Assembly: GCA_001695595.3 (NCBI GenBank) | Contig: MBPM02000025.1 | Location: forward strand, 496,001-560,000 | DNA length: 64,000 nt | Direction: 5' to 3' | Source of the DNA: Plasmopara viticola | Lineage: Eukaryota; Oomycota; Peronosporomycetes; Peronosporales; Peronosporaceae | Shown: one piece after another, positions 46,401 to 58,610 of the stretch | Numbering within the stretch: position 1 is the stretch's first letter | Layout of the letters: each line of letters starts with the position of its first letter | Position numbers and translations under genes: made by a program | The notes under the pieces: model-generated | Database searches by the model: none | What the model saw: only the letters and a program-made list of their open reading frames with translations | Told to the model about the DNA's origin: nothing

Positions 46401-48659
46401 ATCCGACCATTTGTTTCAGTAAATTAGCTCTAGTAAGTGATGTTTGTGCCGGCAAGATGATCACCTATATAAGTATGTATAATGTGCCACTTGCCAATAG
46501 GCGCTATGGTCGGCGTCGCGTTGTGAGACTTTTTATCTCAGATCAATTCTGCAAATTTTTTGCATAAAATATGCGTCAATGACGTCTTATGGTCCCTTTG
46601 GAAACGTCTACTGCGTTGTCACGCATTATTTATATCTTTTTACAACAGTTTTAAAAAGACACTTTGACCGGGTGATAACGCTAAATGCTGATCTCAAGAA
46701 AGCACATTGTGATATTCTCTTTTTGAAAACGATAGACGACCGCTTGCATTAGACATCTTTTAAGTGCATTCAGTCACGCAGCGGTGATAAGGCAATTAAA
46801 TTTTCTGGTCAATGAGGCTATGCTATTTGCCTGCTTCGCGCTTTGTCCTGCTACAGCCGAGCATTAATGAAAAAATGATTTTTCAAAAATATCATGCCAT
46901 TGACTGCATCTATCTCCTCCATCGTGAGGGTACGTAGTCAAGTGCTATCTTCGTCTAGAGTCGAGATTCTTCTTGTACAGGACTAAGCACCACTGCTCAA
47001 TGGGCGCCATGCGCTGCTGTCTTTTCGTCAATTAAACTGCGGTCTAGAGAAGACCTTGCGTGTCGTGGTTGTCTAAAAAGATACATACGTAAATTGACGC
47101 ATCGACGTCTACATTTACGTTCAACAAAGAGCTATGGCAATTAAAGTCCGCGCAATTATGATATGGGGCACACAACATGTATCCAAAAGGCAGCGCATTC
47201 TCAAATTGACTATGTCAAGCATAATATGTATCAAACACGTACCACGACGAAAGTTGCTCAGAGCTTACGTGCCATTTCACGTATTTGACAAAGGCCTTAC
47301 TCAAAATGTCGAACCCCGAAAGACAATTAAAGGCGCTATTAACGGGTAGCGTTTATCCGTGAATAACGTGCAATTCGCAGGGCCCTGCCATTGAATAGAC
47401 AGCCAAGCCAATTACGACATACAGCGACTTCTGTCAATCACAAGCTTTTTTTTAGTGGTCCACGCTTTATAACACGGTAAGAAAATGAAACTTGCTCACA
47501 CTGCCTAGATTGAAGTCTATAATGCAATAGAGGCAGCTAATTATAAGCATGGCTCAGTGGTATGCATACCATTCCACATGCCGTGCCTTCGTTGTAAGTC
47601 AGCGGTACATATGACAAGTGCTGTAAATAATGCGCAGCGCACAATGATTTTTGTGCCACTTCACGCTTCGTCCGCCGCTTCAGACCATGCCTTCGACACT
47701 ACTAGCGAAGCTTCCTCGGCACTTTCATGTTCACTTACGCATGAGAATTGAGTCATCGTACCGAAAATTCCGGTTGGCTCGGATCTAGATTTTCTCAAAA
47801 TTGATTTTGTGATACAAAGCTTTGCTTCAAATCTATATGGTATGAATAGCCTCATCCTGAGTATGGCATGGCTAGAAGGCACAAACCCTAGACTATTTAA
47901 AGGTCGGAACCCTACAGGCTCACGCAGTTTGCTCATAGCGAAGAGTTTATAAGCCAACCTTGGTAAGAAAAACAGAAGAAATATTGGCACACAAATCGGA
48001 CTTATTTGGTCAATGTGTTGGACATTGGTAATTCAGAAATGAGATTTAAAGAATCGCGGCAAAAGACGGTTCCTTTTGATAGAAAAGCGTCGAGCTTAAT
48101 TACTTGGCCCTGCAGTCGATACGGATCGTCCATAGTGTTGAAAAAAAGCACGGCCACCCAAACTTGAGAGCATGATCCGCTATATAAAGAACGCAGCTAC
48201 TCGAAGCTCAGACCTGTTGGCCATCACGCGTCTTTGATGCGTCATACACACACTGTGTTTATGTAACCTCGCTTACGGAAAGCTGTCGTTCTCCGCAGTA
48301 TAGCAATAAACTGATTGGCATAGTTTAGCTCGAGCCCATAGCAAACGGTGAGGATCGTATAAGGGAAAATTATTGACGAATGCCCGTTACTAGCTTGCAT
48401 CTTTAAATATTACTTTCTATCAGCATTATTGATATCAATGGGTACCAAATCGTCCTAGCTTAGCAAAATGTGTCACCTAAAAGTTTAGCTAGAGCTTAAT
48501 CGTCTTTTTGATGGCACTCTTAGCACAATGTAACATACATAAATAACCATACACCCATGCGATTTCGATACATATAGACGGGACCTTTACAAGATAATTG
48601 CTCACCATACTAGCCAGAAAGGCACGTGGCTCTCGATCGACGTTCACCAGCGATTTTTT

Positions 48660-50960
48660 GCATTGGTGGCTTTCGAGAAAGCGATGCTTAAGACGAAAGG
48701 CAAAAAACAAAGTTGCGCCGGCTGGAAATTGCGAGGTCGAAGTCGGGGCTTAAGCTTTAAAAAGCTTAGTGGTCCTGCGCATTGTGATACCGCCAAAGCA
48801 GCCGACGAAGTCGAATCCGATAAATATTTACTTGGGTCACATCCACGACAATTGCATCAACGCAATCATGTTGCCGCAATTACGTGCACGATCTAATCAC
48901 CGTCGATTCAATCAACAAGATCTGATCGCCAACCAAGGGCAATTGGGGTGCCCGAGTTGAATCAGGGTCTGAAAACTGGGCGATCATAATACTGTTTGAG
49001 ACGTAATTATCAAAGTGTGGGTGCGACAAACGATGATGGGGGTCGATGGTGACACCAACTCGTGCCGTTCCAAGACCATAGAAAGGTTTGATAACGCGAT
49101 GTTTGATCTTGCTTAGATTATCGAACCTTTTTTTTAAAGCAGTAGATTTCTGCAAAACGCAGAACTTCACCACCTTAATTAACCACTTAAGAAAGCCCTC
49201 TTTCGTGTTCATCTGAAAACTTTTTATTGCTCATTTTGGTTGGATGCGATCGCATTCCTTGCCCTTCTGATTATATATTTCGTCGGCTTTTTGCGAAGCT
49301 AGTAGCTAGCTATTCTATTTATAGTATTGGTCTCAAATTAAATGATAAATACAAAAACCTCTCTTCAAAAGCGCTCAACTTTGAGAAATTGGCGAAGCTT
49401 TAGGATATTTGCATTGATATGTGTAAAGCCTACAAACGCGTAATCACGTTTTTTAATTGCAAACTTTAATATTGATAGCTTATTGGCCCACAAATTTGAC
49501 ACCCATGACATATATTGTGCGAGGTCTATTGCTTCCGTCTGATGTGGATGACACCAACGGGCGGAGGTCTAATAGTTGAAATCGCTTTTTCCAATGCGTA
49601 GCACTTAATCGCAGGTCATAATCCGACTCATCGTTTCGAAAGCAATAGTGTTCAAGACTGTATCTCTAAGCAGCATTACTGTATTGTTTCCTTTGAAATT
49701 AAAAGAAAAAGGTGTCAACGCATAGGTAGCTAAAACAATGGCAGATTGCTCGCATTTTGATTGACCTCCGACAGGCTAAAGACGAAGCTAAGGTCATGTA
49801 CTTCCAACAGCTAACTGATATTAGTAGGTTTTGGAAAGCACTCGCCGTTTTAGCTGCGTGTTTTACTCCATGGCAGTCCTCGAATACATTACCACCTACT
49901 TGTAATGTGATACCGTTAACAAGCTGTGTGTGCTTTCTCTCGGCTCAAATGATCGCAAATAGAAGCATCTCTATGCCTTATTGTACTTTGGAACGTCGTC
50001 CCTTGACAATTTGACTTGAGCTGGTACATTTAACAATGTCTACTCACTTATAGCGATGTAACCACGACCACAATTAAGGGGTGAACCACTCAAATTAAGC
50101 AATTTTACCTGCAATAATGGATTAGCCTCAAGACCTGATATTGTATCTAGTGCTTGCGCCTCTTAAAGTCGCTCGTCCATTCCTTAATGTGTTCTTGCGC
50201 GAAAGCGCATCAGTAAGATCATTTAGCTTGGCGCATATGAAAATTCCGCAAATGATGCCCTTTTTTAGGACATAAGGAGTTCGTATGTCACCGACCTTAT
50301 CGATTACAAAGGGCTTAGGGTCACGAAGACCGCTAAAAAGTATGCCAGTGAGTACTTAAGAGCAAGCATTTCTATTATAAACGAAGTACTTTTGTTCGGC
50401 AGTACTTATCTTCCTGGTCTGTAGTTACGTGACTCGCTAGCGCCTATTTCTTTCGAGTTGGATTCAAGTGCATAAGATGACATAATCGAAAGCGTTGCAA
50501 ATCACGATAATCAGCTTTGACCCACACGTCAGAGTCAGAACTTGATCAAAGATGGCTATTCTCGATATTAGCAAATGCATTTTGCTGCTGACTTTACAGC
50601 ACTACTCAATGTCCTCTTACCAAATTAGATAGAGGCTTTGCGAACCCCTCAAAGCCAGCATTGTATATGTGTAATGATTGGCTTAGATTTACCACTGTCT
50701 CCATTTGTTTATTAACGCGGGCGTAAGTCAAGCCGAGACGGTTACTGTCTTCTCGGTGTCTTCTCGATACCCATGACTGATAAGCGAGGACATTGGTCTA
50801 CTCTGCCGCAAAGCCACATTTGCAAATAATTAATTTTTTCACATGACCTGAAAACCTAGTCTAAGATGACCTAAACGGAGGTTCAGAGCCGGTTCATCTC
50901 TGTTACAGCGGATATAGATGAATACATCGTCAAAGTATGTGAGTGAAAGCCTGTAAATGC
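48660..50960 (-). pseudogene. Gypsy RT-RNase H-integrase relic (copy B, minus strand)
   Basis: Minus-strand counterpart of 29160-31400. AKLNDLTDALSRKNT near 50.2 kb is the RNase H end. At 49.07-48.88 kb the C-terminal region is open over a longer stretch than in A (VGVTIDPHHRLSHPHFDNY, DPDSTRAPQLPLVGDQ). Broken by stops elsewhere. Confidence 0.65.
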
Positions 50961-52669
50961 GATAACATACTTAAACGTCACCAGACATTTGATAGCTTAT
51001 GTGAAATAGCAAGCATTCCTATAGCATGCCGCTAGGCGTACCAGCTGCCATCGGGGCACATACAGCTCTATTAATCAAATTCGATGGCAGCCATCTACCA
51101 CATCCAGTGTACTTTAAAGTTTGCACCCGAGTATGATGGAAGAGAGGCAAACTTTATATAATATGAGGTACCGCTGTATTCTGTAAGCATAAATAAACTA
51201 CCACTTTCCGCTAATTTTTCAAGTTCGGGAATTAAGAATCCCTCACGACGTGCTCTAAGCCTTTAAGGTGAAAAAAACATCAATAATCTGGATGTGTCTT
51301 CAATCAGAGTGCACCTGTCGTGGCACGATGACTACTTGCACTCTCGATTATTTGTGAATACGGTTTAGTTATCGAAATAGAAGATTGCTCATTAAACTTA
51401 AAAATAGCTTCGTATCAAATCCCCATTTGCTTTTTGCGAAAGTATGATACTCACTATGAATGATAATCCGCTGCCAAATTGTTTTGTGAGGCTACGTTTT
51501 CCGCTTTTAATCACTGTAATCCTCAACTGGTGATGCTATTTCACTATTCTATGGAAAGGTGCTATTTATCGTGTCTTGCAGAGGTAAGCTACCCTTTGTA
51601 AGCCCTTTGCTACCCGTAGCTGGAACCGACGCTCAACAAAAAAGTAACCTACTTTTAGGGCGTTCCATGAATCGTCTTTGGCAGCCAGAGCTTTATATAC
51701 TAAGAAAGGTCCCAAGACTTTGTCATCTCTCTTTGAATTTTTCTTAGCACCTTCAAAAACTCGCATATTTTTTCGGACATATAACAGCTCAGGAATCTCT
51801 TCAAAGCAGCCGTAAGCACTACAAGGTTGGAGAGATGGCTTTTGATACTTTTGTTGCGAGGATATGGGCTGTCAGCACCGTCGGCATTTCAATTTTTAAC
51901 TCGTTTTTCTTAACAGGATCAAGCTTAAGTCAATACAGAGCAAAAAAAAGACATATTGCTGTCGGAATCTTATAATTACACAGCCAAGTCTACTTCGACC
52001 CTAGAGACTTCCAAAATAACCTCATTAACTGGTTGTTGAATACTAATTTTGTGACACTCACTCTTCAGCCACTTCTGAATAACTGCAATTACTTGCTGGT
52101 GCTTTAATGTCTTTGACGCGATAGACTAGAAATGGTCAATCGTAGTTCGCGCATCGCTGCTGGAATTTCCATCAAGGGCTGTCAAGTTATCCAGATTTAA
52201 TTCCATGGCGTGCACAAATCAAAACATATTTTAAGATTTTACTCTATTTCTGTAAAGAAGCGTTAAACATTTCTTTGAAATTTAAGGCGCGGCTTCTGCC
52301 AGTGACCTTTAAAGTCCTCGAGAGACGCAAGGGTCTACTGAGCAGAAGGTCAACTTTCTTTTTGCCACACCCGCATTAGCGGGTGTTTCGCGGATCGTTA
52401 GCGCTTAAGTGCACTGGGACTGTACTCATCTAAGCAGGCCCACAGACCCCAATCTTAAAGACCGAGGAATTGTCCATATACGGCATTCAAGGGATGCTTA
52501 TCTGTTTGGGACTATATATCTGAAAAATGGAACTTGCTACACCATTCTTCAAAAAACAATAAGTGCGAGGTGGAACATAATATTTGCCATCCAAGAGCAC
52601 AATTGGCGCCCCAGTATTGAAAGCCTAAAATTATGAATATATGAATGGAATCAGCGTCTTGTTGCTTGC

Positions 52670-53173
52670 GTGAGCTCTGGTGGGACTAAAAGCTTGCCAA
52701 AAGATACATTGCCCTCAATAATGTCTTTATGTGCTTTCGAGCACGAATCACCAGGTTCAATGAAATTTTTTTTCAATAAGCGCCCAGGTTTCTATTTAGC
52801 CTTCCAAGAAAGAAAGTGCGAACGTCACAAGCAGCTAATCGTGTGTGGTCGCTTTAGTGGCCATCTCTACCTCCTTAGTCCAGAAAATAACAATGCGACT
52901 TTTTGCTCAATTCTAAAAGTACATACTTTTTCTTTCACCGGCTCAAATGCGCAGCCACAGAGGCTGCTGGAGCCTGTAGTGCCTGACCCTAGAGCACACG
53001 CTCTAATCGTTGAACTCAGTTACCGCAACGCATTCCACCTGCTTCACAGTAGAAGGACCAGCAATACGGCCGCCTGTAATTATTTTCCAGAGCCTGCAAG
53101 TCTATCGAGCAGCGCATATTGCGCTTTTGATGGATCCGAAAAGGTAGTACAAATCATCGCAGAATATTTATGA
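52670..53173 (+). CDS. Hypothetical ORF at the end of duplicate B
   Basis: 167 codons from GTG (first ATG 51 bases later). It begins inside the duplicated block and continues about 430 bases past it. No domain recognised; segments such as LIVCGRFSGHLYLLSPENN look plausible but are not diagnostic. It could be a chance frame in repeat sequence. Confidence 0.22.
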   Translation: MSSGGTKSLPKDTLPSIMSLCAFEHESPGSMKFFFNKRPGFYLAFQERKCERHKQLIVCGRFSGHLYLLSPENNNATFCSILKVHTFSFTGSNAQPQRLLEPVVPDPRAHALIVELSYRNAFHLLHSRRTSNTAACNYFPEPASLSSSAYCAFDGSEKVVQIIAEYL

Positions 53174-53728
53174 AGGGTGAGGTAGGCAATATACACGCAA
53201 TTAGTATTTAAGTGCTATCAGGCGAAACGAGATTTGTTAGCGACTTGCACAAAAGAGGTATGCAGAAGTAATAAGATCTTTAGGTAAACGACTGTTCCCT
53301 TTTTTTTCGTCTTACGATGACTGAAGTTTACAAATTAAAGACTCGTATGGATCCAATTTAACCTCTAAATCCTTATATTTAGATTTCAATCATTTTTGGC
53401 AACTTGCGAGCACATACCCTTGTACAACAACAGGAGAGACGACACGAAAAATGCTTTTATTTTAACTTTCACAAACTAACTGCAACACAAATAATGGTAC
53501 CAACCAAATTCTAACGGACGAAGCTCGATTTGAACTTTTCCTGACAAATGTGATCGCGAGATACTGGTCAGAACTAATCTGTGCGACTTCGTGGCAATTT
53601 TAACATGGCTTTGACATACCCTAGAGTTATTCAAACCAGCGGCAACGGTCAACTAGATCATATTGTGGTTCAACCGAAACTTTAAATAGAGAAAACAACT
53701 CATTTTCATACTCGACTCTAATATCCCT
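53174..53728. other. 3' flank of the SAPS-like gene
   Basis: About 550 bases without any supported feature, probably including the 3' untranslated region of the minus-strand gene. Confidence 0.4.
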
Positions 53729-56700
53729 CTATTCATCACAGAGAATCTCGACCAACTTTTCAGAATCAGCAATTGTACGCGTCAAAGCAGTAATTTCACT
53801 CCCACTTAGCAAGTACGTGTCAGTGCAAGCACACGTTACAGTAGATGGTTCCACATCATCCGCATTGACGTATCTTTCCACTCTTTGAAAAGTTGCGTCG
53901 AACTCTACAAAGACCGAGTCCCCAACTGCATGTATACTCTTCTCCTTGACAAAAACAACATGTACACATTCTTTTAATAATGTGGCATACTTGATAATGC
54001 CCTGGTCACCATAGTACGTTCCCCAGAACGGCATCTCTTCAGGCACTTCCGATTTCAGGAAGAAACTCGCAGATGTCACCGGACTCAACCGCTTCACGTC
54101 TGGAACAACGGAGTACGGACTCCCGTGGTTCTTTGCGACGCACTCGACCAACGCTGTGTTGGCTGCTTCGTCATCCTGGCTAAAGCCGCATGGGGACGTC
54201 CGTGCCCGAGTGATCGCACTTTGCATAGTATTAAACCATTTCATGCGAGTTGCGTTGGAACAGGTAACAAAAGTCAACATTTCATACTCTTCTTTGTAAC
54301 CATCAAAGACCTCAACCTGGAAGCCAAAGGCGCCTCGGTCGGGCCTTTTCTCATTGCGACCAAATGTAATCCATTTCCGTGCATTGCATACCACCAACGT
54401 CTTTGGCCTTGACGTCCACGTTTGAGTAGTTGTCGTCAAAAACTGTTTCAAAGACGAGAAATTTGCTATTTGCGCATCGTTGCCAACGGATCCAGAGGCT
54501 AATATCGTGACGTCTTGCAACGTTAGGTGACAAGTAGATTGTTCAAACTTTAAGTGCACCTTTACCCACTCCGAACGCTTTTGGTACGCATAACCAGTTA
54601 CAAAGAACCCATTTTCGTCAACTTCAAATGACGTGGACTCGTCGGATTGAAGACTGTCAAGAAATGACGGGGGAAACTTGCTCTGTGATCGATTCCGAAG
54701 CCTGGCACTTCGATGCAAGTTTTGTATTGACCCCGACCCTTCTGGCTCCAAAGATCGGCGTCGAGACGGCTCTAGCTCTCGCGGTAGATGTTCACTTGTT
54801 GAAGCCGACGGCCGCGCGAGCACAAATTTCGTGTCTACATCATCATCCAAGGTCCGTCTCCGTAATTTGCCATTGTGCGTCTCACCTTGCAAGCCAAGTA
54901 TTGACTGATCGAGCGCATTCATTTGTTGGTAGTGAGTAGCGATGAGAGACGCTGCGAAGTCATTCCACACCTTGACTTTGTCACAGCATTGCCGAATAAA
55001 TTCCTGCTGTAGGCTGGGAGAACTACAGATTTTGGCAATCTCCACCCCAATGATCGCTAGATGAGCAGCATAAGGAGGATTGGCGCTACTTGTGTCCAAC
55101 TTTCGCAAAATGAATTCCAAGAGCGAGTTTGGACAGCGAAAGACACTTCGCAAGAGCGGGTTGTTGACACGACCGTTAGTAGCTGGTCGATTGAGGAGAT
55201 TCACATAGAGCTTGACAAGTTGACAGTGCAGGATGCTGGCGGAAGGAAACTTTTCAAAAATTGCCATCAAAGATGTTGCGAGATCTGATCGTGTCAAATG
55301 GCTGTCAACACGGTCACTTGCCATGAGAATGACAGCATTTAACAGCTTTACCACATGTACAACGAGCAAAGTAGACGATAATGGCCGATGATACATCGCT
55401 GCCTTTCCAGACGTAGGTAAATAGCTGAAAGCAAAAGAAGTTGGCTCCATGATGAAAGTGCTTTGTCCAAGCAAAGGTGCCCGTTCCAAAGACTTCCTAG
55501 GACTCTCTCTATCGTTTAAAGAATCAAAGTCTGCGCTAGTTTCTGAGTTGTCAATATCGGATTCGCTATCGCTAAAGCAATCCCGTGCAGCAAATTCCGA
55601 GATGGTTGACAAATGCTGGTGGTAATTGATTGAAGTGCAAATGGTTCCTACGACCAATTCTATTGGTGCAACGAACGCTTGGTGTAGCTCTGGATCATAC
55701 CGAGAAAACACAAGAGCATGACGCAAGACATCAATCACGAGCACTTGAGGGATGCACGCCTTGTGCACGTGGTGCGCGTCGAAAAGTCGCAGCTCTGCCA
55801 TTCCAAGCTCAGCTAGTCGAGATAATACAGTCAAGTTCTCAGTCAATGCTGCCAACACTGCGCACTTCAACTTGTAGTGCATCTCAAGATTGCTATGTAT
55901 CAGTTTTGGTGAGAAAAACTCGGATTCATAGGCCTTGACTTTTTCAAAAGATGCCACTCGAACCTTTGCGTGAGCAAAGTATCGAAAAGTATTCGGGTAT
56001 TCGCCTTTCAATATCTTTGTTAAAATCTCAGCACATCCCGTGATTCTTGCACGAGCTGTTGATGTGGTGCCATGAGAATTCAAGAACAATGACGGAGGCG
56101 CTGCTTTAAGAGAAAAGAGCGCAGACGGTGACGCGATCGATGACCCATTGAAGGACGAGCGCGGAGATGTAGACGATGTGGACGAGACTGTTGACGTTGA
56201 AGAAACGGAGGACAAAGACCGTGCTAGTCGGGTCGGCACCTGGTCCACAATCTGCTCGACAATGCAGCGAATGATCGGAAAAATATTAATCTCTCGACGA
56301 ATACAAAGATGAAGTAGACCGTGTAGCAACGACGCAATATCCGGATTGTAAGCGTGGGCTGCAAGTCGTGACAACAATCCCTCTTTCTCGTGTCTGTTCT
56401 CATGACAGATCAACCTATGCACCGCCGGGAACGTGACAAAATCTTTCGTTATTCGACACATGTTAGCGACCAAAATCCCGTCAATTTCCACTTCGTCATC
56501 TGCATATATATTCTCACCATCTTGTTGTCCATCAATTTTCGGATTACGCCACAGACATTCAAACAAACCTCTAAAAATATATTTCCACTCATCTGCCGTC
56601 AGATCCTCAAGCCGCAACAGATACCCGCGGGTAGCAAGATCCGACTGATCATGATCGTTTTCAAGCGAATTAAATGCCAAATGACTGCTGCCTGAACTCT

Positions 56701-57469
56701 CACACCTCATACTTGTATCCATACGCTGTCTTCTTGCCATTTTTCGAGTCGTTGCATTACTACGAAATGCTATCATTGTCGATAACTTTGTTGGGGATGC
56801 TTGATACACCAGTCTTTCCGCCTCGACATCAGTCGGAGCAGGATCATCCTGTTCAGCCTCAAATTGGTCTCGTTTTGGCTCTCCATACCATATTATGGCT
56901 TTTAAATAAAATCCAAGAATAATCTCCGTGGCCACGTACGCTTGTCGATATCTACCTGAAGACGGCTCTATCCTGTCCCCAGCATCACATAAAGCACCAT
57001 CAATCGAAGTGGCGTAGGAGAAAATCTGCTTGATCGAATCCGGTTCAAGCAAAAGCATTTGCACGGGTGACAATTGATCGCTCTCTCGCTTTTGCACGGT
57101 CGTTAGCACCGTGTCAATATCGTAACACCTGCAAAAGACGTTGTCGAGTGCTGTCGCTTGACGCAATGCCTCGGCATTGTGTAGCGCTAGCGAGGCCTTA
57201 AAAGGATCATGAGCGTCTTTCGCAAGTTCGGCGAGCGAGATTGACTCGGTCCATATACTTGGAGAGACGGATGATTTTGGATTGGCATCATTAGAAATAT
57301 CGGTCTTTGGTGGAGTTGCGAGTGATGGAATGGAAGACGATACGGTGCATTGAGCGCTGAATTGACTGGTGCTGCTGATGTCACAGTCATTATCTGAGTC
57401 GGACTCGGTCTCAACTACACATGTGCATTGACGCGTGAGACGTAGCGTTGGGGAGCCAGCGGACAGCAT
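53729..57469 (-). CDS. SAPS-like phosphatase regulatory protein with PH-like and SnoaL/NTF2-like C-terminal domains
   Basis: A single 1246-codon frame without introns. An acidic, Ser-rich N-terminus (1-95) precedes helical repeats resembling the SAPS family (subunits of Sit4/PP6 phosphatase). LDNVFCRCYDIDTVL and LLLEPDSIKQIFSYAT (about 108-155) mirror the SAPS start. Later segments, PAVHRLICH, AIFEKFPSASILHCQLVKLY, YAAHLAIIGVEIAKI and VWNDFAASLIATHYQQMN, match the helical core in order. A Ser/Thr-rich loop (about 415-445) interrupts the core. A PH-like domain spans about 945-1085 (GYAYQKRSEWVKVHLKF to TRMKWFNTMQSAI). The last 100 residues (about 1143-1235) hold PFWGTYYGDQGIIKYATLL, the start typical of SnoaL/NTF2-like folds. 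The likely role is to target a PP6/Sit4-type phosphatase, possibly to membranes through the PH domain; this is inferred. The ATG at 57469 is the first in frame. Confidence 0.7.
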   Translation of the reverse strand: MLSAGSPTLRLTRQCTCVVETESDSDNDCDISSTSQFSAQCTVSSSIPSLATPPKTDISNDANPKSSVSPSIWTESISLAELAKDAHDPFKASLALHNAEALRQATALDNVFCRCYDIDTVLTTVQKRESDQLSPVQMLLLEPDSIKQIFSYATSIDGALCDAGDRIEPSSGRYRQAYVATEIILGFYLKAIIWYGEPKRDQFEAEQDDPAPTDVEAERLVYQASPTKLSTMIAFRSNATTRKMARRQRMDTSMRCESSGSSHLAFNSLENDHDQSDLATRGYLLRLEDLTADEWKYIFRGLFECLWRNPKIDGQQDGENIYADDEVEIDGILVANMCRITKDFVTFPAVHRLICHENRHEKEGLLSRLAAHAYNPDIASLLHGLLHLCIRREINIFPIIRCIVEQIVDQVPTRLARSLSSVSSTSTVSSTSSTSPRSSFNGSSIASPSALFSLKAAPPSLFLNSHGTTSTARARITGCAEILTKILKGEYPNTFRYFAHAKVRVASFEKVKAYESEFFSPKLIHSNLEMHYKLKCAVLAALTENLTVLSRLAELGMAELRLFDAHHVHKACIPQVLVIDVLRHALVFSRYDPELHQAFVAPIELVVGTICTSINYHQHLSTISEFAARDCFSDSESDIDNSETSADFDSLNDRESPRKSLERAPLLGQSTFIMEPTSFAFSYLPTSGKAAMYHRPLSSTLLVVHVVKLLNAVILMASDRVDSHLTRSDLATSLMAIFEKFPSASILHCQLVKLYVNLLNRPATNGRVNNPLLRSVFRCPNSLLEFILRKLDTSSANPPYAAHLAIIGVEIAKICSSPSLQQEFIRQCCDKVKVWNDFAASLIATHYQQMNALDQSILGLQGETHNGKLRRRTLDDDVDTKFVLARPSASTSEHLPRELEPSRRRSLEPEGSGSIQNLHRSARLRNRSQSKFPPSFLDSLQSDESTSFEVDENGFFVTGYAYQKRSEWVKVHLKFEQSTCHLTLQDVTILASGSVGNDAQIANFSSLKQFLTTTTQTWTSRPKTLVVCNARKWITFGRNEKRPDRGAFGFQVEVFDGYKEEYEMLTFVTCSNATRMKWFNTMQSAITRARTSPCGFSQDDEAANTALVECVAKNHGSPYSVVPDVKRLSPVTSASFFLKSEVPEEMPFWGTYYGDQGIIKYATLLKECVHVVFVKEKSIHAVGDSVFVEFDATFQRVERYVNADDVEPSTVTCACTDTYLLSGSEITALTRTIADSEKLVEILCDE

Positions 57470-57879
57470 CGGGTACAGAATGCGTGACCAATTTTATTCT
57501 ATGCGGTTTTGTGAACATGTAGTTGCGAGAATTCGTCTGATTTTTTGTGGCTTCAAAGGTGGGTTAAAAATCTGCACGTCGAAAACGCAAAATTGTGTGT
57601 GCACGTAATTGAGTGTCCCGTACGAATAAACATACTCTTAAACCTATATGGTCCGCAAGATTCTCGCGCAATGGAGTACCAGAGATACAGCTTACCAGTC
57701 TAACTATTTCTCTTCTCACGGACCGTTCTCTCTGGCATCCTCGGTTTTGGCGCTTTTGCTAAAGACCTGATGCAATCTAGAACGGTGCCGACTTCTTTGA
57801 AAGCTCTAGTTCAAATAGTTCAAGATCTTGAGCTGCCCCAGTCTGAAGACTTAACTCTTCAACTTTACTTCTAATATAG
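57470..57879. other. 5' flank of the SAPS-like gene
   Basis: About 400 bases between the SAPS-like start and the LINE relic; it must hold the promoter. No Inr/FPR match was found by eye. Confidence 0.35.
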
Positions 57880-57899
57880 GGGGCTGGACTTTCAAGGTC

Positions 57900-58610
57900 G
57901 TTTAACTGAACGCAAATGGTCTTAATCGACCAAGCCTTACCATGTACCAAGATCTTCTCTCTCAATACCGAGTTATTGCTTTTCAAGAAACAAAACTTAC
58001 TAGCCTTGTTTCTCAAGAAAAAAAAAGTCTACTTTCTACGCAGCGGACTCAAATGCTTGTATTTACTGGTACAGCCAGCAAATATCTTTGTACCAGAAAC
58101 GCAATGGGATCGCCCTCGCTTCTAGTGGGGCTCACCCCTTTATAAATCTTCAAAACGTCACACTACAATATGCGAGCGACCCAATACTAAGTGATCGATA
58201 CATGGTTATGGCGGCACAACTTGGCGTTAAAAAATTATTTACGTGGTTTGCGGTCTTGTTTTATCTAACGACCGATTAGCATTTTTTAGTGCTCTTCCAC
58301 GGGCTATTACTGACAAGCCTACCATTTGGTACTCGGTGATTTCAATATTACTATGGATTCCGAACTTGATCTTTTAATCAACATAAAAATGGGAGACCCG
58401 AACTTTTAAACTGGATGATTTCTTTGGGCTTACCGAACTTTTGGCGTCTGAAAAATCATACCGCGCGCGAATTTTCTGGTCCCAACATAAAAAACAGAAT
58501 CGATTGTTGCCTTGCAAGTGTGGATTTTTACGACAGCTTCATTCATTCCTCCAAACACATTTTTAAATCGAAAATAAGCCCCGAAGATCATGTCCCGGTT
58601 AAATTTTAAG
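57900..58610 (+). pseudogene. LINE AP-endonuclease relic
   Basis: LNANGLNRPSLTMYQDLL and YRVIAFQETKLTS give the N-terminal motifs (N in NANGL, catalytic E in QETK). NRIDCCLAS (about 58.5 kb) and PEDHVPVKF at 58590-58608 match the usual RIDY and SDH motifs. Several stops lie between. Confidence 0.8.

Larger units (their letters stand above)
40905..52740. repeat. Large duplicate B: composite of decayed gypsy elements
   Basis: Counterpart of duplicate A in the same orientation, about 2.5 kb longer. Segments without a match in A include about 44155-44830, 45250-46465 and 47750-48655. In A, about 31740-32090 lacks a counterpart here. The 45250-46465 insertion holds a Lys/Arg-rich open stretch (45721-46095) with CHKCQRCLVKRR, not assigned. 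In this copy the integrase block (42718-43400) directly follows RNase H, the normal gypsy order. Confidence 0.85.

Noticed and set aside
54125..56922. Many plus-strand ORFs of 60-103 codons
   Set aside because: Shadows of the 1246-codon SAPS-like gene on the minus strand.
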